From assembly GCA_033296685.1 (NCBI GenBank), contig MU854432.1, forward strand, positions 1-64,000: DNA of 64,000 nt, read 5' to 3'. The notes under the pieces were generated by a model that saw nothing but the letters and a program-made list of their open reading frames with translations, made no database searches and was not told the origin of the DNA. This document shows positions 1 to 10,240 of this stretch, piece after piece. The stretch's first letter is position 1. Every line of letters starts with the position of its first letter. Made by a program: the position numbers and the translations under genes. The stretch is from Parachaetomium inaequale (taxonomy: Eukaryota; Ascomycota; Sordariomycetes; Sordariales; Chaetomiaceae).

Positions 1-1002
1 GAAAAGGGGTAAAAAAAGGGGGCCGCGTTAGATGCATTTTTAGAATTATGTAAGCAATTTCACACTTATGTAAGCGCACGGACCCGTGCGTCTAGTAGGA
101 GCCATATATTTTTCTGAGTTTACGTAATCAGTTGGGCTGACTAATCAACACGGACCCGTGAATCTAGTGGGAGCCGACCCAAAAAGAATGTGAACTACCA
201 GGTCCAGAATCACGTTCTTGGCCTCCCCGCAATAACGATAGCTTCTTGTCTTCGTTGTTGTCCAAAGGGGGCGGTTTCTTGTCTTCATAGCTACCAGTTC
301 TAGCCCCTTCTGTGCAGACACAGAACTTTTATGTGTAAAATTACTGATATGTCAGCCGCTAACGTTACCTATGTGGGATGTGGCATGTGGGATGTGGGAT
401 TGGTGATGCAAGTAACGGAATTAATTACCTACCCACTTTAGCTGCTTCGTAATTATTTACTGCGTTTTAACGTTATGCACTTAATGGGACCCGAACGACC
501 GGCCATCTGCTCAGGAGTTGCTCAAGGACCCGTGGCTGGTCATGTCAGAGGAGTCGGAGTCAGGGGAGGAAGAGGAAGAGGATTGATACCTTGTGGGCAT
601 AACGTATACTGCCGAGACAGAAAAAAGAGCTCGCATTACTGGCTGGGGAGCCGAGGCTATGACTGCGTTTGGTAACCGGCAATTAGATCCATTGCTCTGA
701 TAGTGTCAGAACCAGGAACCGAGGCCAGATGGGAGTGCTTACATGTGTGTGATATACTGTCACTTCTGTCTACCTAATCAGAGTTTGGTCTGGATCATGA
801 TGTCAATCCAAAGTAACTACCTCATTTGATACTGTTAATAAAGAATGCAGCAGAAAGTACGCCTCAGCACTCCTTGGGCTTCATTTGCTGTGAACCCGAC
901 ACGAAACGAGCGATGTTGCCTGACTGATCCTGGAACCCTCGTTTCGTATCCCCTTCCAATACAGCAGCATACCTGATACCTATCATCCGCTTACTCCATG
1001 CC
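1..1002. other. gene-poor left edge
   Basis: No convincing coding region is visible. The first 200 bases carry short repeated motifs (separate entry). Around positions 370-405 a GGGATGTGG-like motif is repeated imperfectly. The 67-codon open frame near 475-675 is too short and has no recognisable domain. The composition is less GC-rich than the coding parts, consistent with repeat remnants. Confidence 0.5.
77..175. repeat. two direct copies of a 27-base unit containing a palindrome
   Basis: A unit that starts CACGGACCCGTG and ends TCTAGTRGGAGCC occurs at 77-103 and again at 149-175, with three mismatches. Its core is an inverted repeat with a two-base loop. The arms in the first copy are seven bases long (75-81 and 84-90) and match perfectly. 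A related GGACCCGTGG is seen near 525. A ten-base motif TTATGTAAGC also occurs twice just upstream (near 47 and 66). This looks like the end of a dispersed element or a MITE, but no transposase is in view. Confidence 0.5.
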
Positions 1003-1710
1003 TCAGATCTTACTTGCGAAAGGTCCGACGCGCCCGACGGCTGGGACCATCAACGGCACGCGACGGTGCCTCCATGTCCGAAGGATCATCACCAATATCC
1101 GAGGCTGGCTCAGCCCTGTCGTCGTCGACATCCGAAATTGGAGACATCTCGTCGTCGATCCCCAAAACGGGTCAACCATATCCATGTCGCCGCCATCGCC
1201 CCCAAGACCTTGTGACAACCATCCCGAATTCGCCTTGGAGAAGTGCGGGGGGGCTTCCTGTAAGAGCCGTTTCCACACTTTCTGACTGTCCTTGAACGCT
1301 TTGTGCAACTCATGGCGCATGGCGCGGAACTATGCCTCCTGTTCCTAGCGAAAACTGTCAGCTGTTTCTGTCCAAATCTGGATGGAATGCGACGGAGAAA
1401 AACGCGGATCTGACTATACTTTCAGGACCGCCTTCGCCTTGTCGTCGTCGAGCTCTTCCACACGCTCTTCGACCAGCTCGCCATCGACGAACCTCTGTGT
1501 CTTGACAAACGATCCCTTCTTCATATTTCTAGCAGTCTTTTTAATCTTGACCTCGCTGTCTGCACCGCCTCGCCGAGCCTTCTGAGTGGCAACCTCGGGA
1601 CCGCGTTCAGTCTCGCTCTGCGGTTTGGGGTTCTTTTGCCTGGGTCGCTTGACTGCCCTGCTGGTGCTACCGCCGGTCGATGCTGCGATTTGGCGTTTTC
1701 CTCTAGGCAT
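1003..1710 (-). CDS. small basic nuclear-type protein, 3' end uncertain
   Basis: Two exons are proposed: 1420-1710 and 1003-1329, joined across a 90-base intron (donor GTATAG, acceptor CATAG), giving 205 residues. The start is the ATG at 1710, followed by MPRGKRQ. The N-terminal half is Lys/Arg-rich with a likely bipartite nuclear signal (KRPRQKNPK), then becomes acidic (EERVEELDDDKAK). The second exon begins FRAMRHELHKAFKDSQ and looks helical. I do not recognise the family. The last third reads poorly in this frame. An acidic stretch in another frame (DDEMSPISDVDDD, ending RRTFRK at the stop at 1010-1012) looks more protein-like, so either a second intron or a frameshift is missing from this model. 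Confidence 0.5.
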
Positions 1711-2813
1711 TTTGTTGGCTCTTCGATTGTGGCTGGGGAGTTGCGTAGGGTGGTGAGTTTGTGATGGTTGTGAAAACACCCTTCTTCTACCGGGTTTTGT
1801 TCTGTGACCGAATTCTAGCTTGAGAGTTGGTTGCGGAAGAAAGATGGGTGTCCCTCTTCACCTGAAATCTCAGGAGCGACTTGACTCTTGTAGGGAGATG
1901 TGGTAAACGCCTCTTTGTGCGGGATGAGAGTGGTCCATAAAGCGGAGAGACGAATGGATAATTACCCTGCTTCTTTATTACGGGAAACAAGGATGGAGGG
2001 ATCCGGCAGTAGGTTTTCTCGGGCGACACGAGATGCATAGCAAATGGTGAAAGGATCCAAGGCGCCCCAAAGAAGTTCTCGAGGCTTGGACGACTCTCGT
2101 TGATCGGCAAAGAGCGATGAATTTAGACGCAGTTATTTTCGATGACCCTAGATGCACCCGACCCCGAAAGAACCAAATCCCTGCTCGCACACCCTCCCTC
2201 AGCACACATATTATTGGGATGACCGTATGGAACCCTGTCCTCTTGCCTGCCCAGCAGGAGGTGCAGGAGCGGGGTTTTGTGTTTGGATGATGAGAGCTTT
2301 CAAGGTTGGTACCTTACCGACTGCCCGTCCGACAAGAGGATGATTTCCTCGCTGAAACCAGTAATCCCCTATGGGACCACCGAGACAACATCCATAAGGC
2401 ATACACATGGTCAAGTGGTCTTCCCACAGGCTCTGATCACGGGTACACAGAGTCGAGCTGGAAGGGATAGAGTACGATGAGGACAACAGGGTCGAGTGAT
2501 GAGAAATATATCGATCTATCGAAAACGTACCCAATGCAAAATACAATGACAATCTGTTCAAAGTACCAACCCAACCAACCGTACCCGTGCCGTGACAAAC
2601 AAAACAAACCCAAAGAATGAGAGGAAATACAGAAATGAAGCAAGCTATCGTCGTCCTCAGCGCCCTCCTCAGCATCCTCCTCCTCCTCCTCGTTGTCCGC
2701 CTCCTGCTCCTCCTTCTCGTTGAGTTGTTGTCCGCCTCATCGTCAGAGACCATGTTGGCTCCACCACCGCCGTGGCCTCCAATAATGTTGGACCACATTG
2801 CCGATCTCCTTCA
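1711..2813. other. non-coding or unresolved stretch
   Basis: Open frames on both strands are short or low-complexity. The CT-rich block at 2650-2730 reads on the minus strand either as an Arg-rich run or, in another frame, as an acidic Glu-rich run. It may belong to the 3' part or 3' UTR of the nucleotidyltransferase-like gene that ends at 2814, but I cannot place it with confidence. Confidence 0.4.
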
Positions 2814-3492
2814 TCACGACATCTTGCTGCTGTCGTGTAAGCGCGAGCGGCGTGGCCACCGCACGAAGCAGAGCCTCGGCGTCACGGCATCGTCCTTGTT
2901 CTTCGTCGCGTCTCCCCGCGTGCCGCAGGAGTGGATTTTAAAGACGATCAGGTCCGTCGGCGAAATGAATGGGATGGCGTTGAGGGGGATGTGTTGTACC
3001 TGCTGGGCTGCGGGCGGAAGATAGGGGCACTGTGTAGGAAACGTCAGCATGCTGTTGTTGCAGTGCTGGCGGTTTGGGGCGGAAATTGGCCATGGACGCC
3101 TCTGTGAGGAATGGACGTACAATGTCTCTCGGAAAGAAATCAACCCGGCAGTAATCGGTCCCACCGTTGAGCACATGGCGAAATACGTGGGCCTCCTGAG
3201 AGAAGTCGGTACCCCCGAGGTTCAGGATGGCTTGTTTGATCTCCCTCTCAAGGGCGATCTCGGCAGTGTCAATAATGAAGTCCACATCCTAGGCACAACG
3301 TCAGCTTTGGGAAGTCAGCCAACCTAGGACGCAGTTAGAACTTACCGACGTGCCCCGACTGCCACGGTTGTGGTGGACCCGAGCGAACCCGCCGATGACA
3401 GCGATTCCGAGGTCAGAGAACTGGGGAATTTGCCTGAGGGCGTCAATAACGTCGAGGGCAGCTTGCTCGAGTCGTTGGTAATGGAGAGTCAT
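2814..3492 (-). CDS. nucleotidyltransferase-fold-like protein, probably frameshifted near the end
   Basis: Three exons, 3346-3492, 3121-3288 and 2814-3029, are joined at clean sites: GTAAGT/CCTAG and GTACGT with a CTGAC branch and ACACAG. All joins are in phase 0 and give 176 residues. Residues 31-54 read VIGGFA, then GSRGTS, then DVDFIID. A GG loop followed by a G/S turn and an Asp-x-Asp strand is the hallmark of the nucleotidyltransferase fold, with D50 and D52 as potential metal ligands. Helical segments follow. The frame after KNKDDA at about 2886 runs into a non-conserved tail. Shifting by one base at 2881-2886 restores a plausible helical continuation (DAEALLRAV and onward) that ends at 2743-2745. 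That suggests a frameshift, either a pseudogene or a sequence error. No substrate can be named. The next gene on the same strand is a distant relative. Confidence 0.6.
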
Positions 3493-4669
3493 GGTGCTGG
3501 GCGGTGCTGGTGGGAGAATCGGGGATCAACGGTTCCGGGAACGGGTTGGATCGGGGAATGCAGGAGTGGTGATGCAGAAAAGGGGACTGCCGGACACTTG
3601 CGAGGATGTCTACAATTATAGAGCGATGGGCTGGCAAAACTCGGCAGCAGTGGAAGATTCCAGCGTCCAACTGTCCAGCCCCGAACCACCTTCACAAAGA
3701 GCTCTTCAGCCATGTCACAATCAGCACCTCTCCTGCCGCAACAATGCCTCCACGCGGATTCTTTGTTCCAGGCTCAGGAAAGGGGAGGCTCCGCCTTGGC
3801 AAGCGGTCATCTTGACATTGACCCTCATGGTATCGCCGTCTCGTACTGGCGAGCCTGGCGGCAGAAAACCGACGGTGTTCAAGTCCGATCTGAGCTTGAG
3901 CCTAAATTCTGCTGAAGAAAGCTTGCAAGGAGAGCCAGCTCTCTTCCTAGCCAGCACGGGCAAACGCTCCGGCACCATGTACCGTATCTCGATTGCCGAG
4001 CGATGCCCGGACCCGGGCCACCCGGCTTGGTTCCTCTGTGTTCCGGCCCTGGGCCCAGAAACAGCATCCTTGGTCTGGCCCTCCCTCCACCTGAGTCCAC
4101 TAGACAACCGGGAACCAATGGCGTCGGTCTAATTAGGTTGATCGGATTCGTTTCCGTGGCCCGGATGACAACTCAGCAGCAGGGCGCCAGCAGCTGGGTT
4201 TGAGTTCCAGCTGCCTTCCAAGTTCCAGGCGGTTGGCTGCATGAAGCGGGTTGGGTGCTCGGCGCCCCCGGTCTCAGCCAGCTTGGCAAGGTCAACAACC
4301 CCGGCTGCCGCGAAAAGAGGCCGAGACCTACCAAGAGATGAGCAAAGTCCGATGGTGACCGCATGGCAGGCATGGCTGCCTGGTGTGAACGCCACGCAGG
4401 CCAGGATGAGGATGAGGGGTAACCAGAGACTGGGCAACATGCTCTTTGACAGCGTGAGGACGATGGGAGTTGCGCGGGGGCAAGGATGGCGCACTGGGCA
4501 CGTGAATAACGAGTTCTGGGGAACAGTTGGTTGACTTGATCCAGCAGCATTTTCAGGGTTGGAAATGGACGAGGCACGCCGCAGTTTTCAACTAGCCCAC
4601 CCAACAACAAAAGTAGCGCGAAAGTCCAAACGAAAAAAAGAAACAGATCCCAGCCGCAGCAACTAGCCC
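3493..4669. other. intergenic between two nucleotidyltransferase-like genes
   Basis: Several open frames of 60-210 codons overlap on both strands but share no recognisable domain. A minus-strand frame (4129-4440) begins with a signal-peptide-like stretch (MLPSLWLPLILILACVAF) followed by about 80 featureless residues. This is not enough to call a gene. Confidence 0.4.
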
Positions 4670-5581
4670 CTAGAGGTACTCTTCTGGCTCAACCGGCACT
4701 CCCACAGCGCGCATCAACCTGAACAAGACTTCCTTCATGTGCATCCTCTCCTTCTCATCATTGCTGGTGTAGGCCCTGAAGAGCTTTCCGAAAGGCTCGG
4801 GGAGCAGGTCGATATTCAACTTCCCGCGTTTTTCGACGTAGAACGACATGTAGCCAACGGCTGACCCTGCAAAAAGGCCAACATCCTTCCCATGGTCGCG
4901 GGCCATAATGCGCATCAAGGCTTCCGTCAAGATGTGCGCCCTAGGGACGAGGACCGCGGTCTTGTCTGACTTGAAGACACCCCTTCCCATATCAATCTCA
5001 TCAAGCACGAAAGTCGGAAGAGCAGTCGTATCAGACGCAAGCGCGAGGTACCGCGGGAGTGGATTCGCCCTGGGATTGGCGAGAGAGGCGTCAAGCTGCG
5101 GAAGGAACCAGAGCGTCTCTGATTGTGGGAAGAGGGTCACAGCGGCTGGAATTCGGTGGCGTGGCTCCAGGTCCTTCCGCCCTTCCGTCCCTTCTATATG
5201 AAGGTGGAAGGACGGAATCTCCCAGGTCTGGTTCGGCTCGCTGTGGAAACACGTCGTCGTATCCGGGCACGCAAGGAGGGTGAACCCCAAATCCTTACTC
5301 TTGCTGATGACCTCACTCGCGGCTGCCAGCTTTGCGTCAGGGACAACGAGGTCAAGCGCCTATGTGGGATTAGCGTAACGTTCATCGTCGGTTTCGACCG
5401 CCCATACTTGGAGGGCACTTACATTCCATAAGGTTGGGACGCCGTGAGTTTGCCAAAGAAACTTGCCCCAAAGGACGCATGGAATCCCGGCAGCGTTGAG
5501 CGCTCTCGCCAGCGAGTCGAGAAGGTCCTCCGCATCGTCGCCGCCGCAAAACTCCCGGGCAGTGCTGGACCCGTCCGCCAT
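4670..5581 (-). CDS. nucleotidyltransferase-like fungal protein
   Basis: Two exons (5423-5581 and 4670-5359) flank a 63-base intron (GTAAGT to ACATAG, phase 0) and give 282 residues. The ATG at 5581 is the last in-frame Met before conserved-looking sequence. Residues 20-60 have the pattern of the nucleotidyltransferase-like superfamily: a helix DLLDSLARALNAAGI, then VLWG, then ALDLVVPD in place of the usual strand with two acidic metal ligands. The second acidic ligand is weak, so it may be a degenerate, non-catalytic member. The remainder (LYS/ASP-mixed helices, an ALMRIMARDHGKD segment and a final LFRLMRAVGVPVE helix) resembles uncharacterised fungal proteins of this type that occur in many copies per genome. 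No signal peptide or membrane helix is present. It lies on the same strand as the NTase-like gene 1.2 kb downstream, which suggests local expansion. Confidence 0.7.
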
Positions 5582-8500
5582 CGTCTTGGTGGTATGCTCT
5601 GCCGTGTAGGTTGGCGGGTTGGTTTGTGTTCGGTTACTAACTCCAAGCAGACCGCGCGGTCCAAAAGCCTCTGACTCGTTGAAGCAGAGAATCGAGCACA
5701 GCACGCCAGGGAGGCGTGCGAGACTTTATGGTCCCGACGGTGAAAGGATCCAAGACTCGGGCATCGATGCCTTTCTTCGACTCGGGCAGCGAGGTTCGAG
5801 ACCGGCTCCCATCTGTCTCCCCCCTTTCCCCTAGAACAAAGGAAGCCGAGGATGACCAGTAGGATAATCATGCTATTGGTGGTGCGCGGGCCCTCCGCTG
5901 CGGCCCAAACTCCTCGGTTAGGGGGGCCGCATCCGGCGTTCCAGATGCTTTGCCTTCAAGAAAATGGCAACTCCGAGCTTTGTTTGCCCTGGTGCCGCAA
6001 ATAACAGTAGCCTCTTCCGTCGGGAGACAGGATCGTTTCTTTGCACGTCAGCCGCTGCGCTGACGGAGTGGCGATGAAAGCCAGCAACGGTTGCGGGTCC
6101 TGTGGCTCCAAGCTTTGTTTGCTCTACTGCGGCAAACAACAACTAACCTCTTTCTTCGGAAGGCGGGATCGTTTCTTTACAAGCCAGCCGCTGGGAGAGT
6201 GGCGATGAAGCCCAGCAAACGGTTGCGGACTTGCCGTCTTTCTCTGCACAGCCACCCTCAGAGACACAGGCTTTGCTTCGGTTGTCCATCCATTATGATC
6301 ATCCTTCTTCAGACCCAGAAATGGAAAGCTAACACATGCACACACCGCGAGGCAAACAGATCAGTACCGGCCACATTCCGAGGTTTCCCGTGGCGGGCGT
6401 TCTCACGCTCACCTGATCCTGGGGTCTCTTGACCTTCGCTGCTCTTTGGTCCGACGGCGTTGTATATACCTCCTCCATCCCGTCAACGATTCAACGCTCC
6501 GCTACGCAATTGTAATGTTCTAGTATTGTATCGTACACCAACCTCAGTCTAGTATTCTGGGTGTCTCTGGGCCTCGTGTGGCATCTCCTCCAGGTCGTGA
6601 TTGTCACACTGCTGGTCATTAAACTCTAACAACCTTTCGGACTGGAGATGGAGATAGTTTAGGAGCAGCTTAACGCGGCAGGAGTCCGCGTACTACAGAT
6701 GTAAGCCGACCGGGATGTATCAGGGGTAGTATGTTCAGCAGTTTAATTATTTACGGGAGGCTGCCAGATCGCCCAGTTGACCGGGTCCTGTATGGTAAAG
6801 TTCCAGTTCTGCAAAAGCTCCAAGCAGGGGACATCCATCCGGCCAGGTTGCCCGGGGATACTTCTGGTAAGCTGTCTCTGGCCCGCCGGGCATGCCTCTT
6901 CGTCACTGGCAGGCAGTAGGTCGACGAACAGTGGTGTCGTTGGCAGCGCTTGACGATTCTGTTCAACCATTCCCAGGTACCGTTCGTCTCTAGAGGGTCT
7001 ATCTACCGGCAAAGGGTTACCCTCGTCAGAGCCCTGATCCTGCTGACGTGGAATCGACTGTGACCCCTCGCCTGTTGCCTTATCATAGTGAACTGACCCG
7101 AAGCGGACTTTCTAGTGAGGGTACCCACGAGCCCTCATGCAGAGCGACGGATGAATGAGTGCCAATGTGACGGGACGGTTGAATATCAGCAATATTTAGG
7201 AACAGGGTGTCACGGTATAACTCAATAAGAATTCTAGCAGAACATGCTGACCCCAAGCGATGGGCCAACTCTGCTCTGGCTATAAGGCGCGGGATGGTGT
7301 GGGTGCAATTGTTCCTGGCGTCACAGGGAACGTCGAGGCCATTACACCATGAGCTCCCGTGTCGTGCGTTACGCATCTGATGAAGAGCACGGACTGGGAA
7401 TTAGGGATATCACCGCTTGGTCGAGTATTCGCGCCATGGCCGTGATATTGACCGTCGTCTCCCCACTCCTGGCCGCGAGTCCGCCCACCCTTCTTAGCAA
7501 GAATCACATCCTGATTCTCTCTACTTTGGCGCAGTCGCCCTTGTTACAATAGAACAATGAGCTGCAACTACCCGTGCATGTCCCCCTTGTCAATTGAAAA
7601 ACGAGGTGTGTCGGCTGCCAGACAATGGATAGGGAGTCAGGAATTTGGGATAAAGCATACACGTGGAAACCATTCTGTACTGGACTGTACTTGGTCGAGG
7701 ACTTGTCAGTTGAAGGAAGGCGGCCAACAATACGCAAGCACTTTGGGGGGCGCGAGGGCGAGTTGCCATTGTGCTGCAAGGCGAGGGGCAAGCTGTTTCC
7801 CTCTTCCTCGGTCGAGAGCCGGGATGGGATAAAGCCGTCGAGTCCACCACATCCTCGGCTTTGACCTGCGACAACATTGAAGCCACAAGGCATCATCTAC
7901 TAAGGAGCGTAAGGAGAGCTGTGGAGATTCAATTGTCAGCAACAAGACGGCGTGCAAGTCCGCTCCAACACCAGCTCAAAACGGCCCGTCACCCCCCAAC
8001 ATACAAAACCTGTCGACCTCACCTTACGTCGTCAAAAGAGAGAAGAATGGAATATTAAAATACTATAAAAATATTTTCTACTAGGATTGATCTTATTGAG
8101 TATCTGGGGTTATCTAATTAAATAGTAAGCAAGGGTGCTATACCTGCTATACAGATTACAGGTTTTAGCTTTAGTATTTATCGGGGTCTTGCGAGCCGGT
8201 GAACAAAAAGCGGCGAGTGCTTACCCATGCCAATAGGAGGGTGTAACATTCCCTGCCTGCTTGGAGGATCAACCTTAGTCCTTGCGCCTGAAATTCCTGA
8301 GACAGTTTCCTGGCCTGCGCCTTTGACAACCCACATTGAACGAAGTGCCATGCGTGCTTAGAAATCTAGTTAGATGGAAGAGCTCTGTCATCTGCTGCGC
8401 CGCTTAGACTAGAGTTACCCGTACCTGGGCGTTTCGGTCGTCTCGCCTTCATATAACTTACATCAACCAAGAATCGCGAGATATATGTGCTGGTTGCGCA

Positions 8501-8659
8501 CTTGACGACTTCCAAGGCTACATCATTCCTCTCAGCATCGTCCCGCAAATACATTGTTACCAGCTACACTGTAATCTTCGAAGCATTTTCCCCATCCCCT
8601 TAGTACGCCACACCAATATCAAGCAAGTCATCGCAAAAACACTGCCACAGGCCATCAAA
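5582..8659. other. 3-kb gene-free stretch with repeats and an AT-rich island
   Basis: It contains the diverged tandem duplication described separately (5971-6230). Short open frames at 6731-7012 and 7504-7896 lack domains and splice logic. An AT-rich island at about 8045-8180 breaks the local GC-rich composition and could be a repeat-induced-point-mutation scar, though I cannot compute RIP indices. The last 300 bases should hold the promoter and 5' UTR of the NmrA-like gene. Confidence 0.45.
5971..6230. repeat. diverged tandem duplication, period about 135 bases
   Basis: The segment starting at 5971 (CTCCGAGCTTTGTTTG) recurs at 6106 as CTCCAAGCTTTGTTTG. The two copies share long blocks, including GGATCGTTTCTTT, CAGCCGCTG, GAGTGGCGATGAA and CGGTTGCGG. 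They differ by point changes and small indels, so the duplication is old. It is not coding in any obvious frame. Confidence 0.75.
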
Positions 8660-9668
8660 ATGAGCAGCAAGATTACCAAAGTCGCACTCGCTGGGGTTCG
8701 TAACTTCGTCCAACTCCACAAGACACACCTACGGTGTGGGTTGTTTCCACTCGTAGTCAGCACCTATTAACTTCCGGCTCACCGCCGTACAGGCCACCGG
8801 CAACCTGGGCCCCGCCATCCTCGAGCAGCTCCTCGCCGCGGGGTTTCAAGTGACGGCCCTCACCCGCGCCGACGGCGGCGGCGGCACACACCGCTTCCCG
8901 ACGGCCGTCACTGTCGCCCCAGTCGACTACGACTCGCTCGACTCCCTGGTGACCGCCCTCCGCGGCCAGGACGCCGTGGTCTCAACCCTCGCGTCCACCG
9001 CGCTAGCCAAGCAGCTGCTGCTGGTCGAGGCCGCGGCCCAGGTGGGCGTGCGGCGCTTCATCCCGTCCGACTTCGGTTCCAACACGGTGCACCCGCGGGC
9101 GGCAGCGCTGCCCGTGTACGCGGACAAAGTCGCCGTGCAGAGTGCGCTGCGGGACAAGGCCGCGCACCCGGGCGGCATGACGTACACGGTCGTGCTGAAC
9201 GGTCCCTTTCTCGACTGGGGCATCCAGGTCGGCTTCGTGCTCGGGGTCGCGCGCCGGCATGCGACGCTCTACGACGGCGGCGAGCGCGTCTTCAGCACCA
9301 CGACGCTGCCGACCATTGGCCGCGCTGTGGTTGGCGTGTTGCGCAGGCCCGAGGAGACCAGGAACCGCCCCGTGTACGTGCATGACACGGCGACGACGCT
9401 GCGTGCGCTGTACGAGATGGGCAAGAAGGCGACTCCCGGGGAGGCCTGGACCGAGGAGGTGGTTCGCATTGACGACGAGCTTGCTGAGGGCTGGGCTGAG
9501 CTTAAAAAGGAGATGGCCGACCCGGGAAAGTTCGTTATGAAGTTCATCCACGCGGCCATCTGGGGCGAGGGATACGGCGCGCACTTTGAGAAGACCGACA
9601 ACGAGCTGCTGGGCATCAAGGAGCTGACCGAGGAGGAGGTTCGGGCGATTGTTAGCCGCTATGCTTAA
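8660..9668 (+). CDS. NmrA-like / isoflavone-reductase-like NAD(P)-binding protein
   Basis: Exon 1 (8660-8695) encodes only 12 residues. A 97-base intron (GTTCGT to GTACAG) follows, and exon 2 (8793-9668) completes a 303-residue protein. The join restores the dinucleotide-binding loop GATGNLG (residues 12-18) of an extended short-chain dehydrogenase Rossmann fold. Conserved features of the NmrA/isoflavone reductase family follow: STLASTALAKQ, RFIPSDFGSNT and a YTVVLNGPFLDWG segment. Members either reduce small aromatic substrates or act as redox sensors, and the sequence does not decide which. There is no signal peptide, so it is probably cytosolic. It lies beside an MFS exporter (opposite strand, facing it), so a role in metabolite handling is possible but only inferred. 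Confidence 0.85.
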
Positions 9669-10240
9669 GTTGGGTTTAGGCATCTGCAAGTAAACTCAAG
9701 AGAGTCTGAATGGGAACCTCTGAAATTGGAGCCATGCCCAAGTCTGTATTTGTCGGTGGAGGGAAACCAGACAAGACACACCACACCTGATGCCTAACAT
9801 GTTCCCAGTTCTTGGACGTGCGCCCTGTTCTGCGCTTGCTGATTGCCTTGTGGATGTAGCCCTTGTATTCCACTGTCCAGTGTCCACCACCAGGCGGTCC
9901 ATCTTCCTCTATATGGGGCTGCCTCCATGTCGACGTCTCGCTTCCCGTTTTCCGAGACGGCCGAGGTGAGGGCGACCATATCAGAAGAGGGTATGACAAG
10001 TACAACTGTCCAGAAGATCTAGAAATGCACAGCAGCAGCAGCAATGACTGCTAGTCACGGTTCCAAACCCAAGTTATTACGACAAGTATGATTCCGGAGA
10101 GCCTTGAATTCCCCCAAGTGCGCAACAAGTCTTTTGAGGGGTTTTACCGGCTTCCATCAATACAATCATGCAGCGCCTTTGCTATATTACATGTGTCCAT
10201 CCAGAACTCAGGCGGCAGCAAGCATACTACAGCCTTGCCC
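9669..10240. other. convergent intergenic region
   Basis: This is the 3' flank of both the NmrA-like gene and the MFS gene, which converge here. Short frames on both strands show no domain. Nothing else is visible. Confidence 0.5.

Noticed and set aside
4129..4440. Minus-strand frame starting with a signal-peptide-like stretch
   Set aside because: The hydrophobic start is followed by featureless sequence, there is no Cys pattern or conservation clue, and overlapping frames are equally open.
5800..5825. GGTTCGAGACC as a tRNA B box
   Set aside because: Flanking bases do not form T, anticodon or acceptor stems.
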